Assembly (NCBI GenBank): GCA_035999365.1
Contig: DASYGT010000054.1
Coordinates: 18,102 to 82,101, forward strand
Source of the DNA: DASYGT01 sp035999365
GTDB lineage: Bacteria; Actinomycetota; Actinomycetes; Mycobacteriales; Jatrophihabitantaceae
Direction of reading: 5' to 3'
DNA length: 64,000 nt
Under the pieces are notes generated by a model, which saw only the letters and a program-made list of their open reading frames with translations, was not told the origin of the DNA and made no database searches. Below are positions 43,686 to 51,507 of this stretch, one piece after another. Made by a program: the position numbers and the translations under genes. Within the stretch, counting starts at the first letter, position 1. Each line of letters starts with the position of its first letter.

Positions 43686-45104
43686 ATGACCCGCTCGGAA
43701 TCCGACCGTCCACGACCGCTGCCGACGAGTGCTTCCTATGGCATCACGGTGCGCGTCTATGCCGTGCCCTCCGCGTCGGTGGTCGGGGAACTGGCCACGG
43801 CAGTCGGCCGGGCCGGCGGCCTGATCACCGCCATAGATGTCACGGAATCGCGCCCCGATCGGATCACGGTCGACGTCAGCTGTTCGGCCGGAGACGGCGA
43901 GCACGCGGGTGAGATCGTCGCCGCGATGCGCGACGTGCTGGGGGTGACAGTCCACCGGGTCAGCGACCGCACCTTCCTGCTCCACCTGGGCGGCAAGATC
44001 TCGGTAGAGCCGAAGGTGCCGCTGAAGACCAGGGACGACTTGTCGATGGCATACACGCCGGGGGTCGGGCGGGTGTCTCTGGCGCTGGCGGCTCACCCCG
44101 AGGACGTGCCGAAGCTGACCGTCAAGGGAAACGCTGTCGCGGTGGTCACCGACGGCTCGGCCGTCCTCGGTCTCGGCAATCTCGGTCCCGGTGCCGCCCT
44201 GCCGGTGATGGAGGGCAAGGCGGCGCTGTTCAAGCGGTTCGGTGGGATAGACGCGTGGCCCATCTGCCTCGCGACACAGGACACCGACGAGATCGTCCAG
44301 ATCGTGCGGGGCATCGCGCCAGGATTCGGCGGGATCAATCTGGAGGACATCTCGGCTCCCCGTTGCTTCGAGATCGAGCGGAGGTTGCGTGCCGAACTCG
44401 ACATACCGGTGTTCCACGACGATCAGCACGGCACCGCCATCGTCGTCCTGGCCGCGCTGACCAACGCCCTGCGGTGCGTCGGTAAGGACTTGGACGCCGC
44501 CAGGATCGTGGTCGCTGGGGGTGGAGCGGCCGGCACCGCCATCGTGACTTTGCTGCTCGCGGCCGGTGCCCGCCACGTCCTCGTCTGGGATCGAGAGGGG
44601 ATCCTGTCGCCGAACGACGGCAGCCTCAACGGGGCCAAGTTGGAGTTGGCCCGTCAGACCAACCCGATCGGAGTCACCGGAGACCTGCACGACGCCTTGC
44701 GCGGCGCAGACGTCTTTGTCGGCGTGAGCGGCCCGGGAGTGCTCGCCGCGGAATGGCTTCGCGACATGGCCCCGCGCCCCGTCGTATTCGCCCTCGCGAA
44801 CCCCGATCCCGAGGTGGACGTCGACGCAGCTCAATCGCTCGCGGCGGTGCTGGCTACGGGCCGTAGTGACTACCCGAACCAGATCAACAATGTGCTCGCC
44901 TTCCCGGGCGTGTTCCGCGGGCTGCTCGACGCCCGCGCCGGGCAAGTGACGACCGCGATGCTGCTGGGCGCCGCCGCGGCCCTGGCGCACTGCGTCTCCG
45001 ACGACCAGCTCAATGCGACCTACATCGTCCCGAGTGTGTTCGACCCGGCGGTGCACACGGCCGTCGCGTCGGCGGTCCGGGACGTGTACGGCGCGACGCC
45101 GTAG
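43686..45104 (+). CDS. NAD(P)-dependent malic enzyme with N-terminal ACT-like domain
   Basis: A 472-residue malic enzyme (malate to pyruvate and CO2). An N-terminal ACT-like domain of about 85 residues (SYGITVRVYAVPSASVVGELATAV...ESRPDRITVDVSC) precedes the malic fold: MAYTPGVGRVSLAL (Tyr/Pro motif), VMEGKAALFKRFGGIDAWPI (catalytic Lys), INLEDISAPRCFEIERRL, PVFHDDQHGTAIV (metal ligands D-D) and the NAD-binding GGGAAGTA. The ATG at 43686 is chosen; an in-frame GTG lies 6 bases earlier. The last bases of the gene, with its stop, are part of an 18-bp-period duplication. Whether NAD or NADP is used cannot be read reliably. Confidence 0.94.
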   Translation: MTRSESDRPRPLPTSASYGITVRVYAVPSASVVGELATAVGRAGGLITAIDVTESRPDRITVDVSCSAGDGEHAGEIVAAMRDVLGVTVHRVSDRTFLLHLGGKISVEPKVPLKTRDDLSMAYTPGVGRVSLALAAHPEDVPKLTVKGNAVAVVTDGSAVLGLGNLGPGAALPVMEGKAALFKRFGGIDAWPICLATQDTDEIVQIVRGIAPGFGGINLEDISAPRCFEIERRLRAELDIPVFHDDQHGTAIVVLAALTNALRCVGKDLDAARIVVAGGGAAGTAIVTLLLAAGARHVLVWDREGILSPNDGSLNGAKLELARQTNPIGVTGDLHDALRGADVFVGVSGPGVLAAEWLRDMAPRPVVFALANPDPEVDVDAAQSLAAVLATGRSDYPNQINNVLAFPGVFRGLLDARAGQVTTAMLLGAAAALAHCVSDDQLNATYIVPSVFDPAVHTAVASAVRDVYGATP

Positions 45105-45131
45105 CCGAATCGCCAGCCGTAGCCGAATCGC
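45098..45131 (+). repeat. Duplication of GCCGTAGCCGAATCGC across the malic enzyme stop
   Basis: Identical 16-bp copies at 45098-45113 and 45116-45131, an 18-bp period. The first contains the TAG stop of malic enzyme; because the period is a multiple of three, the second TAG (45120-45122) is in the same frame. Similar in design to the repeat at 37263. Confidence 0.9.
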
Positions 45132-45193
45132 AACCCGCCCCGCGAACCGTCGCCCACGCCCGCCTCGTCTACCTGGCGAGCGAAGGAGTGGCG

Positions 45194-46105
45194 ATGCGAC
45201 GGGCAACAGCAGTGTGGATCGCAGGGTTGGTCATGGTCGGGACTCTGCTGGCGGCGTGCACGAGCCGGACGCACGGCGCCGCGAGTGGCGGCTTTCAGGC
45301 AGCTACGGGTGTTCCGGGCGGGGTGGCAGCCGGCGGCGGCGCGGCAGTCCCGGCGCCCGCGGTCGCGAATGGGACCAGTAAGGGCTCCGCGGCATATGAC
45401 GCCGCGTCGACAGTGCTGCCGGGTCCATCGGTCATCAGGGTCGCCGATCTGACGGTCTCCACTGGCGCCGTTGGCAGTGCGGCTGACCATGCGCGACAGA
45501 TCGTCACCGGCGCCGGCGGTTCGGTGGACGGCGACGATCGCACGTCGGGGGCACAGGCGACCGCGACAATGACACTGCGCGTACCCCCCGAACAGCTTGG
45601 CGCGGTATTGGCGCAGCTGTCGGCGCTGGGCAAGGAACAGAGTCGGCACATGTCCAGCCGTGATGTCACGACCGAGGTCGCCGACGTCGACTCGCGCGTG
45701 CGCAGCGCACTTGCGGCAATCAGCCAGCTCCGCGATCTCTACGGCAAGGCAACGCGTGTGTCGGACATCATCGAGATCGAGAGCGAACTGGCCCAGCGCG
45801 AGGCCGACCTGGAGTCTCTGCAGGCACAGCAACGCGCCCTTGCCGGGCAGGTGGCCATGGCCACGGTCACCCTGTATCTCGTCCGCACCCCGGTCGCGGC
45901 CCATCATCAGGTCACACGGACCGGCTTCACCGGTGGGCTGACCAACGGCTGGCACGCCTTCACGCGTGGCGTCGCCGTGATCGTCACGGGCGTCGGCGCG
46001 GTGCTGCCGTTCCTCGTCGTGGCTGCGATCGGCGGCGCAGGGTGGTGGCTGGCCCGCCGCCGGCGACCGGCGAGTACGCCGCCGGCACCGGAACCGGTCA
46101 GCTGA
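45194..46105 (+). CDS. DUF4349 lipoprotein
   Basis: A 303-residue lipoprotein with lipobox LAAC (Cys22 counted from the ATG at 45194), a low-complexity Gly/Ala linker (GGVAAGGGAAVPAPA), the DUF4349 domain (about 80-230) with its long helical hairpin ATRVSDIIEIESELAQREADLESLQAQQRALAGQVAMATVTLYL, and one C-terminal transmembrane helix (about 265-290) followed by a basic tail. DUF4349 proteins are surface-exposed in many bacteria; function unknown. The ATG at 45194 is preferred because the ribosome-binding AAGGAG (45183-45188) would overlap the alternative GTG at 45188. Its stop overlaps the convergent aminotransferase gene by 8 bp. Confidence 0.88.
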   Translation: MRRATAVWIAGLVMVGTLLAACTSRTHGAASGGFQAATGVPGGVAAGGGAAVPAPAVANGTSKGSAAYDAASTVLPGPSVIRVADLTVSTGAVGSAADHARQIVTGAGGSVDGDDRTSGAQATATMTLRVPPEQLGAVLAQLSALGKEQSRHMSSRDVTTEVADVDSRVRSALAAISQLRDLYGKATRVSDIIEIESELAQREADLESLQAQQRALAGQVAMATVTLYLVRTPVAAHHQVTRTGFTGGLTNGWHAFTRGVAVIVTGVGAVLPFLVVAAIGGAGWWLARRRRPASTPPAPEPVS

Positions 46106-47150
46106 GCGCGCGCGCGGCGTCGAGCAAGCGGTCGTTCTCCTCAGGGGTCCCGATCGTGATGCGTACGCCCGATCCGGCGAAGGCGCGGACGATCACGCCT
46201 CGGTCCTCGCACGACGTCGCCCACTGCGTCGTCGCGTCAGCGAGGGGCAACCACACGAAGTTGGCTTGCGACGGCGGCACCCGATAGCCCAGTGCGAGCA
46301 GTCCCTCGCGCACGCGCCCGCGTTCGGCGACGAGGCGCTCGACACGTTCGAACAACTGCGCCTCGGCGGCCGGCTCGAGGGAAGCGATCGCGGCGGCCTG
46401 GGCGACGCTCGACACGGCGAACGGCACCTGCGTCTGGCGCAGCGCGGCCGTGACGGAAGGATCTGCGGCCACCGCATATCCGACCCGCAGTCCGGCCAGG
46501 CCGTAGGCCTTCGAGAACGTCCGGAGCACGACGAGGTTCGGGTGCTCCTTCAGCAACGACATCCCGTCCGGGACGTTCGGATCGCGGACGAACTCGCGGT
46601 AAGCCTCGTCCAGCGCGACGACGACGTCCCGCGGCACCGTGCGCAGGAAGGCGATGAGCGCATCGCGGTCGACGGTCGTGCCTGTCGGGTTGTTGGGGTT
46701 GCAGATGAATATGAGGCGTGTCTTGCCCGTGACACGGCCCGCCATCTCGTCCAGATCATGGACATGGTCGGCGAGCGGCACGGGCACGGCGGACGCGCCG
46801 CTGACAGCGGCGATGATCGGGTAGGCCTCGAACGAGCGCCAGCCGAAGATCACCTCGTCGTCGGCGTCGGCGACGGCCTGCACCAGTTGCGTGCAGAGCG
46901 ACACCGAGCCGCAACCGACGGCTACGCGGGCGGCTTCGACGCCGAACTTGTCCGCGATCGCAGCGGTGAGCTCGGTCGACTGGTTGTCGGGGTAGCGATT
47001 GATCCCACCGGCGGCCTCGGCGATGCGGGTGAGGACATACGGGAGTGGGGGGTAGGGCGTCTCGTTGCTCGCGAGTTTGATCGCGCCCGCCACGGTGCGT
47101 CCCGGCACGTACGCGGGTAGCGATCCGAGCATCGGCCGCAGATTCACCAT
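46098..47150 (-). CDS. Aminotransferase, HisC/aromatic (Pat) type
   Basis: A 350-residue PLP-dependent fold-type I aminotransferase of the HisC family. PLP-binding Lys214 lies in TFSKAYGLAGLR, Asp181/Tyr184 in ALDEAYREF, the Asn of NPNNPTG at 151-157, and the C-terminal Arg segment GVIVRAFAGSGVRITIG. HisC-like proteins act on histidinol phosphate or on aromatic amino acids (Pat in M. tuberculosis). It lies 44 bp downstream of hpd (4-hydroxyphenylpyruvate dioxygenase) on the same strand, which supports the aromatic (tyrosine) assignment: it would make 4-hydroxyphenylpyruvate from tyrosine. Length matches Pat. Confidence 0.87.
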   Translation of the reverse strand: MVNLRPMLGSLPAYVPGRTVAGAIKLASNETPYPPLPYVLTRIAEAAGGINRYPDNQSTELTAAIADKFGVEAARVAVGCGSVSLCTQLVQAVADADDEVIFGWRSFEAYPIIAAVSGASAVPVPLADHVHDLDEMAGRVTGKTRLIFICNPNNPTGTTVDRDALIAFLRTVPRDVVVALDEAYREFVRDPNVPDGMSLLKEHPNLVVLRTFSKAYGLAGLRVGYAVAADPSVTAALRQTQVPFAVSSVAQAAAIASLEPAAEAQLFERVERLVAERGRVREGLLALGYRVPPSQANFVWLPLADATTQWATSCEDRGVIVRAFAGSGVRITIGTPEENDRLLDAARALS

Positions 47151-47194
47151 GTCTCAGACCCTCTCATGGCCCGCGAGGCGCTATGCGTCGTCGG

Positions 47195-48388
47195 TCAGAG
47201 GTTGCCCCGCAGCTCCTGCTCACGCTCGATGGCTTCGAACAACGCCTTGAAGTTTCCCTTGCCGAAGCCGAGCGATCCGTGCCGTTCGATGAGTTCGAAG
47301 AACACGGTCGGGCGGTCGCCTACCGGCTTGGTGAAGATCTGCAGCAGGTAGCCGTCTTCGTCGCGGTCGACAAGGATGCGCCGGGCCTTCAGCTCGTCGA
47401 TCGATACTCGCACGTGTCCGATCCGCTCACGCAGCTCCGGGTCGTCGTAGTACGAGTCCGGCGTGTCGAGGAACTCGACCCCGCGGGCGCGCATCTCGTC
47501 CGTCGTGCGCAGGATGTCGTTGGTCGCCAGGGCGATGTGCTGGCAGCCGGGGCCGTCGTAGAACTCCAAGTACTCGTCGATCTGCGACTTGCGCTTGCCC
47601 ACGGCTGGTTCGTTCAGCGGGAACTTCACCCGGTGGTTGCCGTTGGCGACGACCTTCGACATCAGCGCCGAGTAGTCGGTGGCGATGTCATCGCCGACGA
47701 ACTCGGCCATGTTCACGAAGCCCATGACCCGGTTGTAGAAGGCGACCCACTCGTCCATTCGCCCGAGCTCGACGTTGCCGACGCAGTGATCGACGGCTTG
47801 GAACAGACGGTGACCCGGAGCGGCCATCGTCGATGCCTGCTGGACGAAGCCGGGCAGGTAGATCCCGTGGTAACGGGAGCGGTCGATGAGCGTGTGGCGC
47901 GTGTGCCCGTACGCAGCAATGGCAGCGAGACGGACGGTGCCGTGCTCATCGGTCACGTCATGCGGCTCGTCCAGCACGATTGCGCCCTGCGTTCGCGCGT
48001 GGGCGACGCACTTGTCGACGTCCGGGACCTCGAGCGCGAGATCGACGACGCCGTCACCGTGCGCGCGGTGGTGATCGGCGTACGGGCTGGCGGGCGAGAC
48101 CGCGCCGATGATCACGAATCGCGCCGAGCCCGCGCGCAGTACGAACGCCTTGTGGTCGCGGTTGCCGGTTTCGGGGCCGGAATAGGCGACGAGCGTCATG
48201 CCGAACGCGTGCTGGTAGTAGTGCGCGCTCTGCGTCGCATTACCGGAGACGAAGACGATGGCATCCATCGCGGTGACCGGGAACGGGTCGGTCTTCTCGT
48301 CGTAGTCGACGAGACCGACCAACTGCTTGAGGCGCTCGACGGTGAGATCGGCTTCGCGTTCTTCCGGAGTGAGTTCGACCGAGGTCAT
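47195..48388 (-). CDS. hpd: 4-hydroxyphenylpyruvate dioxygenase
   Basis: A 397-residue Fe(II) enzyme that converts 4-hydroxyphenylpyruvate to homogentisate in tyrosine catabolism. It has the two vicinal-oxygen-chelate domains; the metal ligands fall in AVDHCVGNVELGRM (first His), DGPGCQHIALATNDI (second His) and PTVFFELIERHG (Glu). The C-terminal stretch GKGNFKALFEAIEREQELRGNL is typical. The ATG at 48388 is preferred since homologues begin close to this point; no ribosome-binding site precedes it. Upstream is an AT-rich segment with TATATC in the right orientation. The neighbouring aminotransferase supplies its substrate. Confidence 0.96.
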   Translation of the reverse strand: MTSVELTPEEREADLTVERLKQLVGLVDYDEKTDPFPVTAMDAIVFVSGNATQSAHYYQHAFGMTLVAYSGPETGNRDHKAFVLRAGSARFVIIGAVSPASPYADHHRAHGDGVVDLALEVPDVDKCVAHARTQGAIVLDEPHDVTDEHGTVRLAAIAAYGHTRHTLIDRSRYHGIYLPGFVQQASTMAAPGHRLFQAVDHCVGNVELGRMDEWVAFYNRVMGFVNMAEFVGDDIATDYSALMSKVVANGNHRVKFPLNEPAVGKRKSQIDEYLEFYDGPGCQHIALATNDILRTTDEMRARGVEFLDTPDSYYDDPELRERIGHVRVSIDELKARRILVDRDEDGYLLQIFTKPVGDRPTVFFELIERHGSLGFGKGNFKALFEAIEREQELRGNL

Positions 48389-48494
48389 GCATACACTGTC
48401 GCAATCCCGGTGTCTGCTGCGCAACTATTGATTGATATACCGACAGGTCTGTACACGTTGCCCAGTGACGACCGGCCCTGGCGTCACATGATGT

Positions 48495-49091
48495 CTAGCT
48501 GGTGGCCGCACTTATCCCCGCAACGACCGCGAAGATCGCGAAGGCCACACCGGCGACCCGGTGCACCATCCGCACAGGGATCCGACGAATGAGCACCCGC
48601 CCGGCCACCACCGCGATCGCCGCGATCACCGTCAGGGCCAGCCACGCCCCGACACCGACAGCCACCGGGGCGCCCAGTCGCGCCGCCAGAGCGGCTGTGG
48701 CCAGCTGCGAGGCGTCGCCCCATTCAGCCGCGAAGATCACGCCGAACGAGGTAGCCACGACCCGACCGGCAGGCAGCGCCTGGCGAGCGGCGTGCTCGTC
48801 GATGTCGACGTGCTCCGGTTCGCTGAAACCCTCGCGCAGCAGCAGCAGCGCACCGACGGCGAACAGCAGAGCAACGGTGCCTTCCAGCGCCCAACGAGGA
48901 AGCAGATGCAGCAGACCGCCCGCGGTGACGGCGATGACGCACTGCACCGCGAAAGCGAGTGAGACGCCAAGCAACACCGGCCTCGGCCGGTAGCGCGTGG
49001 ACAGCACGAGCGATGCGACGAGGGTCTTGTCGGGGAGCTCCACGAGCAGCACCACGCCGAACGCGAGCGCTGTCGCGGCAAAAAATCCCAC
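48495..49091 (-). CDS. GDT1/UPF0016 (TMEM165) family divalent cation exporter
   Basis: A 198-residue polytopic membrane protein with about six transmembrane helices in two halves. Each half carries the family signature E-x-G/P-D-(K/R/A)-(T/S): VELPDKTLVA in the first and AAEWGDASQLA in the second. Proteins of this family export Mn2+ or Ca2+ and protect against metal excess. The first motif has Pro where Gly is usual. GTG at 49091 is chosen because it lies just before the first helix; a longer frame upstream is arginine-rich and not helical. Divergent from the DUF4446 gene. No manganese riboswitch was recognised upstream. Confidence 0.88.
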   Translation of the reverse strand: MGFFAATALAFGVVLLVELPDKTLVASLVLSTRYRPRPVLLGVSLAFAVQCVIAVTAGGLLHLLPRWALEGTVALLFAVGALLLLREGFSEPEHVDIDEHAARQALPAGRVVATSFGVIFAAEWGDASQLATAALAARLGAPVAVGVGAWLALTVIAAIAVVAGRVLIRRIPVRMVHRVAGVAFAIFAVVAGISAATS

Positions 49092-49158
49092 CCGCCCATT
49101 CTGCCGTGCGACGTGTCGCGCCCCCGCTGGTGGTCCAGTCGGACCTAGCCTGGTCACG

Positions 49159-49746
49159 ATGACCACATTCGTCGCCGTCTTCGCGATGGTGCTCGCATAC
49201 GTCGCTCTGGTGGCGGCGTATTTCGCGCTGCGCACGCTAGCGAAGCTGCGCCGTGCCTCCGCGGCCCTCAATCGAGGCGCCCGGGGTGATCGGCGCAAGG
49301 AGTCGCTGGTCGAAGCGGCCGAGCGCCAGGCGGCGGCCACGGCCCTGCTCGGCGAGGAGCTCGCGGCGTTGCGCACGATCGTCGATCAGGCACGCGACTG
49401 CGCCGAGCAGGCCAGAACCTATGCCGACCAACGCTGCGACGAGGCGATCGCCGCGCTCAAGGCCGAGGCAGGCAACGAAGTGGGCGCTCTGCGGCACGTC
49501 GCCCTCGTCCGGTACGACGCATTCAGCGAGATGTCCGGACGGATGTCCTTCTCGCTGGCGCTGCTCGACGACTCCGGGGACGGCGTGACGATCAGCGCGA
49601 TCAGCGGGAGTGCCGACACCCGGGTCTACGCCAAGGGTGTCACCGGCGGCGTCGGTGAACACGAACTATCACCTGAGGAGCAGCAGGCTGTTGCCGCGGC
49701 CCATAAGAGGCAGCGCAACCGGCTGGTGCAGCGCAAGGCCAGCTGA
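49159..49746 (+). CDS. DUF4446 family membrane protein
   Basis: A 195-residue protein with one N-terminal transmembrane helix (about 2-24), a long helical region with charged heptads (about 40-100) and a C-terminal domain with HVALVRYDAFSEMSGRMSFSLALLDDSGDGVTISAISG, the signature of DUF4446. It is probably inner-membrane anchored with a cytosolic domain; function unknown. It lies 48 bp upstream of pheA on the same strand. ATG at 49159, directly before the hydrophobic segment. Confidence 0.87.
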   Translation: MTTFVAVFAMVLAYVALVAAYFALRTLAKLRRASAALNRGARGDRRKESLVEAAERQAAATALLGEELAALRTIVDQARDCAEQARTYADQRCDEAIAALKAEAGNEVGALRHVALVRYDAFSEMSGRMSFSLALLDDSGDGVTISAISGSADTRVYAKGVTGGVGEHELSPEEQQAVAAAHKRQRNRLVQRKAS

Positions 49747-49794
49747 ACGCATTCCCCTGTCCGCCCACCCGCGCGAACTGACACAATCGCCGCC

Positions 49795-50718
49795 GTGACC
49801 CGATTGGCGTTCCTCGGCCCGGAGGGGACGTTCGCACACGCGGCCCTGCGCATCCTGCCGATCGCCGCCGGTGCCGAACTCGTGCCGATGGTCAACGTGA
49901 CCCTGGCGATCGACGCGGTGCGCGCGGGAACGGCGGACGCCGCCCTCGTCCCGTTGGAGAACTCCGTGGAAGGGGCGGTTCCCGCGACGCTGGACGAACT
50001 CGCCAACGGCGAGCCGCTGACGATCGCCGAGGAGACCTACCTGCAGGTGGCCTTCGATCTGATGGCCCGTCCCGGCACGCAGCTCCACAGCGTCCGCAGC
50101 ATCGCGACCCATCCGCACGCCGAGGCTCAGGTACGACGCTGGCTCATCGACAACCTGCCGGACGCGCAGATTGCCCTCGTCGGGTCGACGGCGGGCGGCG
50201 CGCAGGCCGTCGCGGCGGGCGACTACGACGCCGCCATCGGCGCCGCCGTTGCCGGCGAGATCTACGGATTGACCACTCTCGTCCACGACATCGCCGACTC
50301 ACCCGGGGCGGTGACGCGATTCGTGGTGTTGACCCGCCCGGCCGCAGCGCCGGATGCGACCGGCAACGACCGCACGTCACTCGTCGCGTATCTGCGGGAG
50401 GATCATTCCGGCGCCCTGCTCGAGATCCTGACCGAGTTCGCCGCCCGCGCGGTCAACCTGACCCGCATCGAGTCACGCCCCACGAAAGGCCGCATCGGCC
50501 AGTACTGCTTCTCGATCGACTGCGAGGGGCACATCACCGATGAACGCGTCGGCGATGCGATCGCGGCGCTGCACCGCGTCTGCGCCGACGTCCGCTACCT
50601 CGGTTCGTACCCTCGCCGCGACGGAACGCTGGGCGGGGTGCCCACGGGCCGCCGCGACGAAGACTTCGTCGATTCGCGATCGTGGCTCAAGCGCGTCCGC
50701 GAAACGGGTGCCAGCTAG
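49795..50718 (+). CDS. pheA: Prephenate dehydratase
   Basis: A 307-residue monofunctional prephenate dehydratase (prephenate to phenylpyruvate) for phenylalanine biosynthesis. The catalytic domain starts AFLGPEGTFAHAAL and carries the TRF motif at about residues 173-175 (GAVTRFVVL); the regulatory ACT domain follows with ALLEILTEFAARAVNLTRIESRPTKGR, whose ESRP segment binds phenylalanine for feedback inhibition. No chorismate mutase domain is fused. GTG start at 49795. It is in the same orientation as the DUF4446 gene. The GroES-like gene downstream is on the other strand. Confidence 0.96.
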   Translation: MTRLAFLGPEGTFAHAALRILPIAAGAELVPMVNVTLAIDAVRAGTADAALVPLENSVEGAVPATLDELANGEPLTIAEETYLQVAFDLMARPGTQLHSVRSIATHPHAEAQVRRWLIDNLPDAQIALVGSTAGGAQAVAAGDYDAAIGAAVAGEIYGLTTLVHDIADSPGAVTRFVVLTRPAAAPDATGNDRTSLVAYLREDHSGALLEILTEFAARAVNLTRIESRPTKGRIGQYCFSIDCEGHITDERVGDAIAALHRVCADVRYLGSYPRRDGTLGGVPTGRRDEDFVDSRSWLKRVRETGAS

Positions 50719-50747
50719 CTGCCCGTCCGAACGCGGGCGTGATGCGA

Positions 50748-51065
50748 CTAGAGGTACAGGCCGGTGTTCGCATCGTTTCGCTGAGCGGCAACGGCGTGCA
50801 GGTCGCGCTCACGCAGTAGCAACAGCTGATCGCCGGCGATGTCGACCTCGAACCGATCGTCCGGGCTGAACAGGACGCGATCGCCGGGCTCGACCGCCCG
50901 CACGTGGTTGCCGACGGCCAGCACCTCGGCCCAGATGAGCCGCTTCGAGACCTGGGCCGTCGCAGGGATCAGGATGCCGCCGTTCGAGCGCCGCTCGCCC
51001 TCGTCGTGTGGCTCCCGAACAAGTACGCGGTCGTGCAGCATCTTGATGGGCAAGCGGTCGGTCAC
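50748..51065 (-). CDS. GroES-like (Cpn10 fold) protein
   Basis: A 105-residue protein with a Cpn10 fold: IKMLHDRVLVREP, a mobile-loop-like region with GGILIPATAQ, WAEVLAVG and PGDRVLFSPDD. It is longer and diverged from the GroES that accompanies GroEL, and no groEL gene is nearby. It may be a specialised co-chaperonin or simply a Cpn10-fold paralogue of unknown partner. GTG start at 51065. It lies 25 bp from the end of the upstream zincin gene on the same strand and is probably co-transcribed with it. Confidence 0.82.
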   Translation of the reverse strand: MTDRLPIKMLHDRVLVREPHDEGERRSNGGILIPATAQVSKRLIWAEVLAVGNHVRAVEPGDRVLFSPDDRFEVDIAGDQLLLLRERDLHAVAAQRNDANTGLYL

Positions 51066-51090
51066 GTGTTCAGGCTAGTCGGGACGCGCG

Positions 51091-51438
51091 TCAGCCCCAG
51101 CCGAGCTCATGCAGCCGGTCTTCGGCGATGCCGAAGTGGTGCCCGATCTCGTGTGCCACCGTCACGCTGACCTCTCGGGCCACCTCGGCCTCCGTGCGAC
51201 ACATGGCCATGATCGGTCGCCGGTAGATGGTGATGGTGTCGGGAAGTTCGAACGCGTAGTCGTGGGTCCGATCGGTCAGTGCCACGCCCCGGTAGAGACC
51301 GAGCAATTGGTCGTCCTCGTCGTCTACCTCCGCGATCTGGACGACGACGTTGTCGAGCATCCGCAGCAGCTGAGGTGGCAACGCATCGATCGCGTCGTCG
51401 ACGAGCTCGGCGAATCGGTGTGGAGGAACGGCGACCAC
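51091..51438 (-). CDS. Zincin-type metallopeptidase family protein (HExxH)
   Basis: A 115-residue protein with the motif AHEIGHHFGIAEDRLHELGW near the C-terminus (HEIGH plus a downstream His and Asp). It matches the small metallopeptidase-like family of Actinobacteria formerly called DUF1025, which shares the minizincin fold. The N-terminal part (RFAELVDDAIDALPPQLLRMLDNVVVQIAEV) is typical. Enzymatic activity is not established. GTG start at 51438; the divergent neighbour is serS, 69 bp away. Followed by the GroES-like gene. Confidence 0.9.
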   Translation of the reverse strand: MVAVPPHRFAELVDDAIDALPPQLLRMLDNVVVQIAEVDDEDDQLLGLYRGVALTDRTHDYAFELPDTITIYRRPIMAMCRTEAEVAREVSVTVAHEIGHHFGIAEDRLHELGWG

Positions 51439-51507
51439 CGCACCAGTCTGCTCTGCGCGGCCCGACTCTCGCGACCATCCGAAGGCCGCGCTCAGTAACC
51501 TGGGCAG

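Noticed and set aside
49092..49158. Manganese riboswitch (yybP-ykoY type) before the GDT1-family exporter
   Set aside because: The gap is only 67 bp, shared with the divergent gene, and shows none of the conserved stems.
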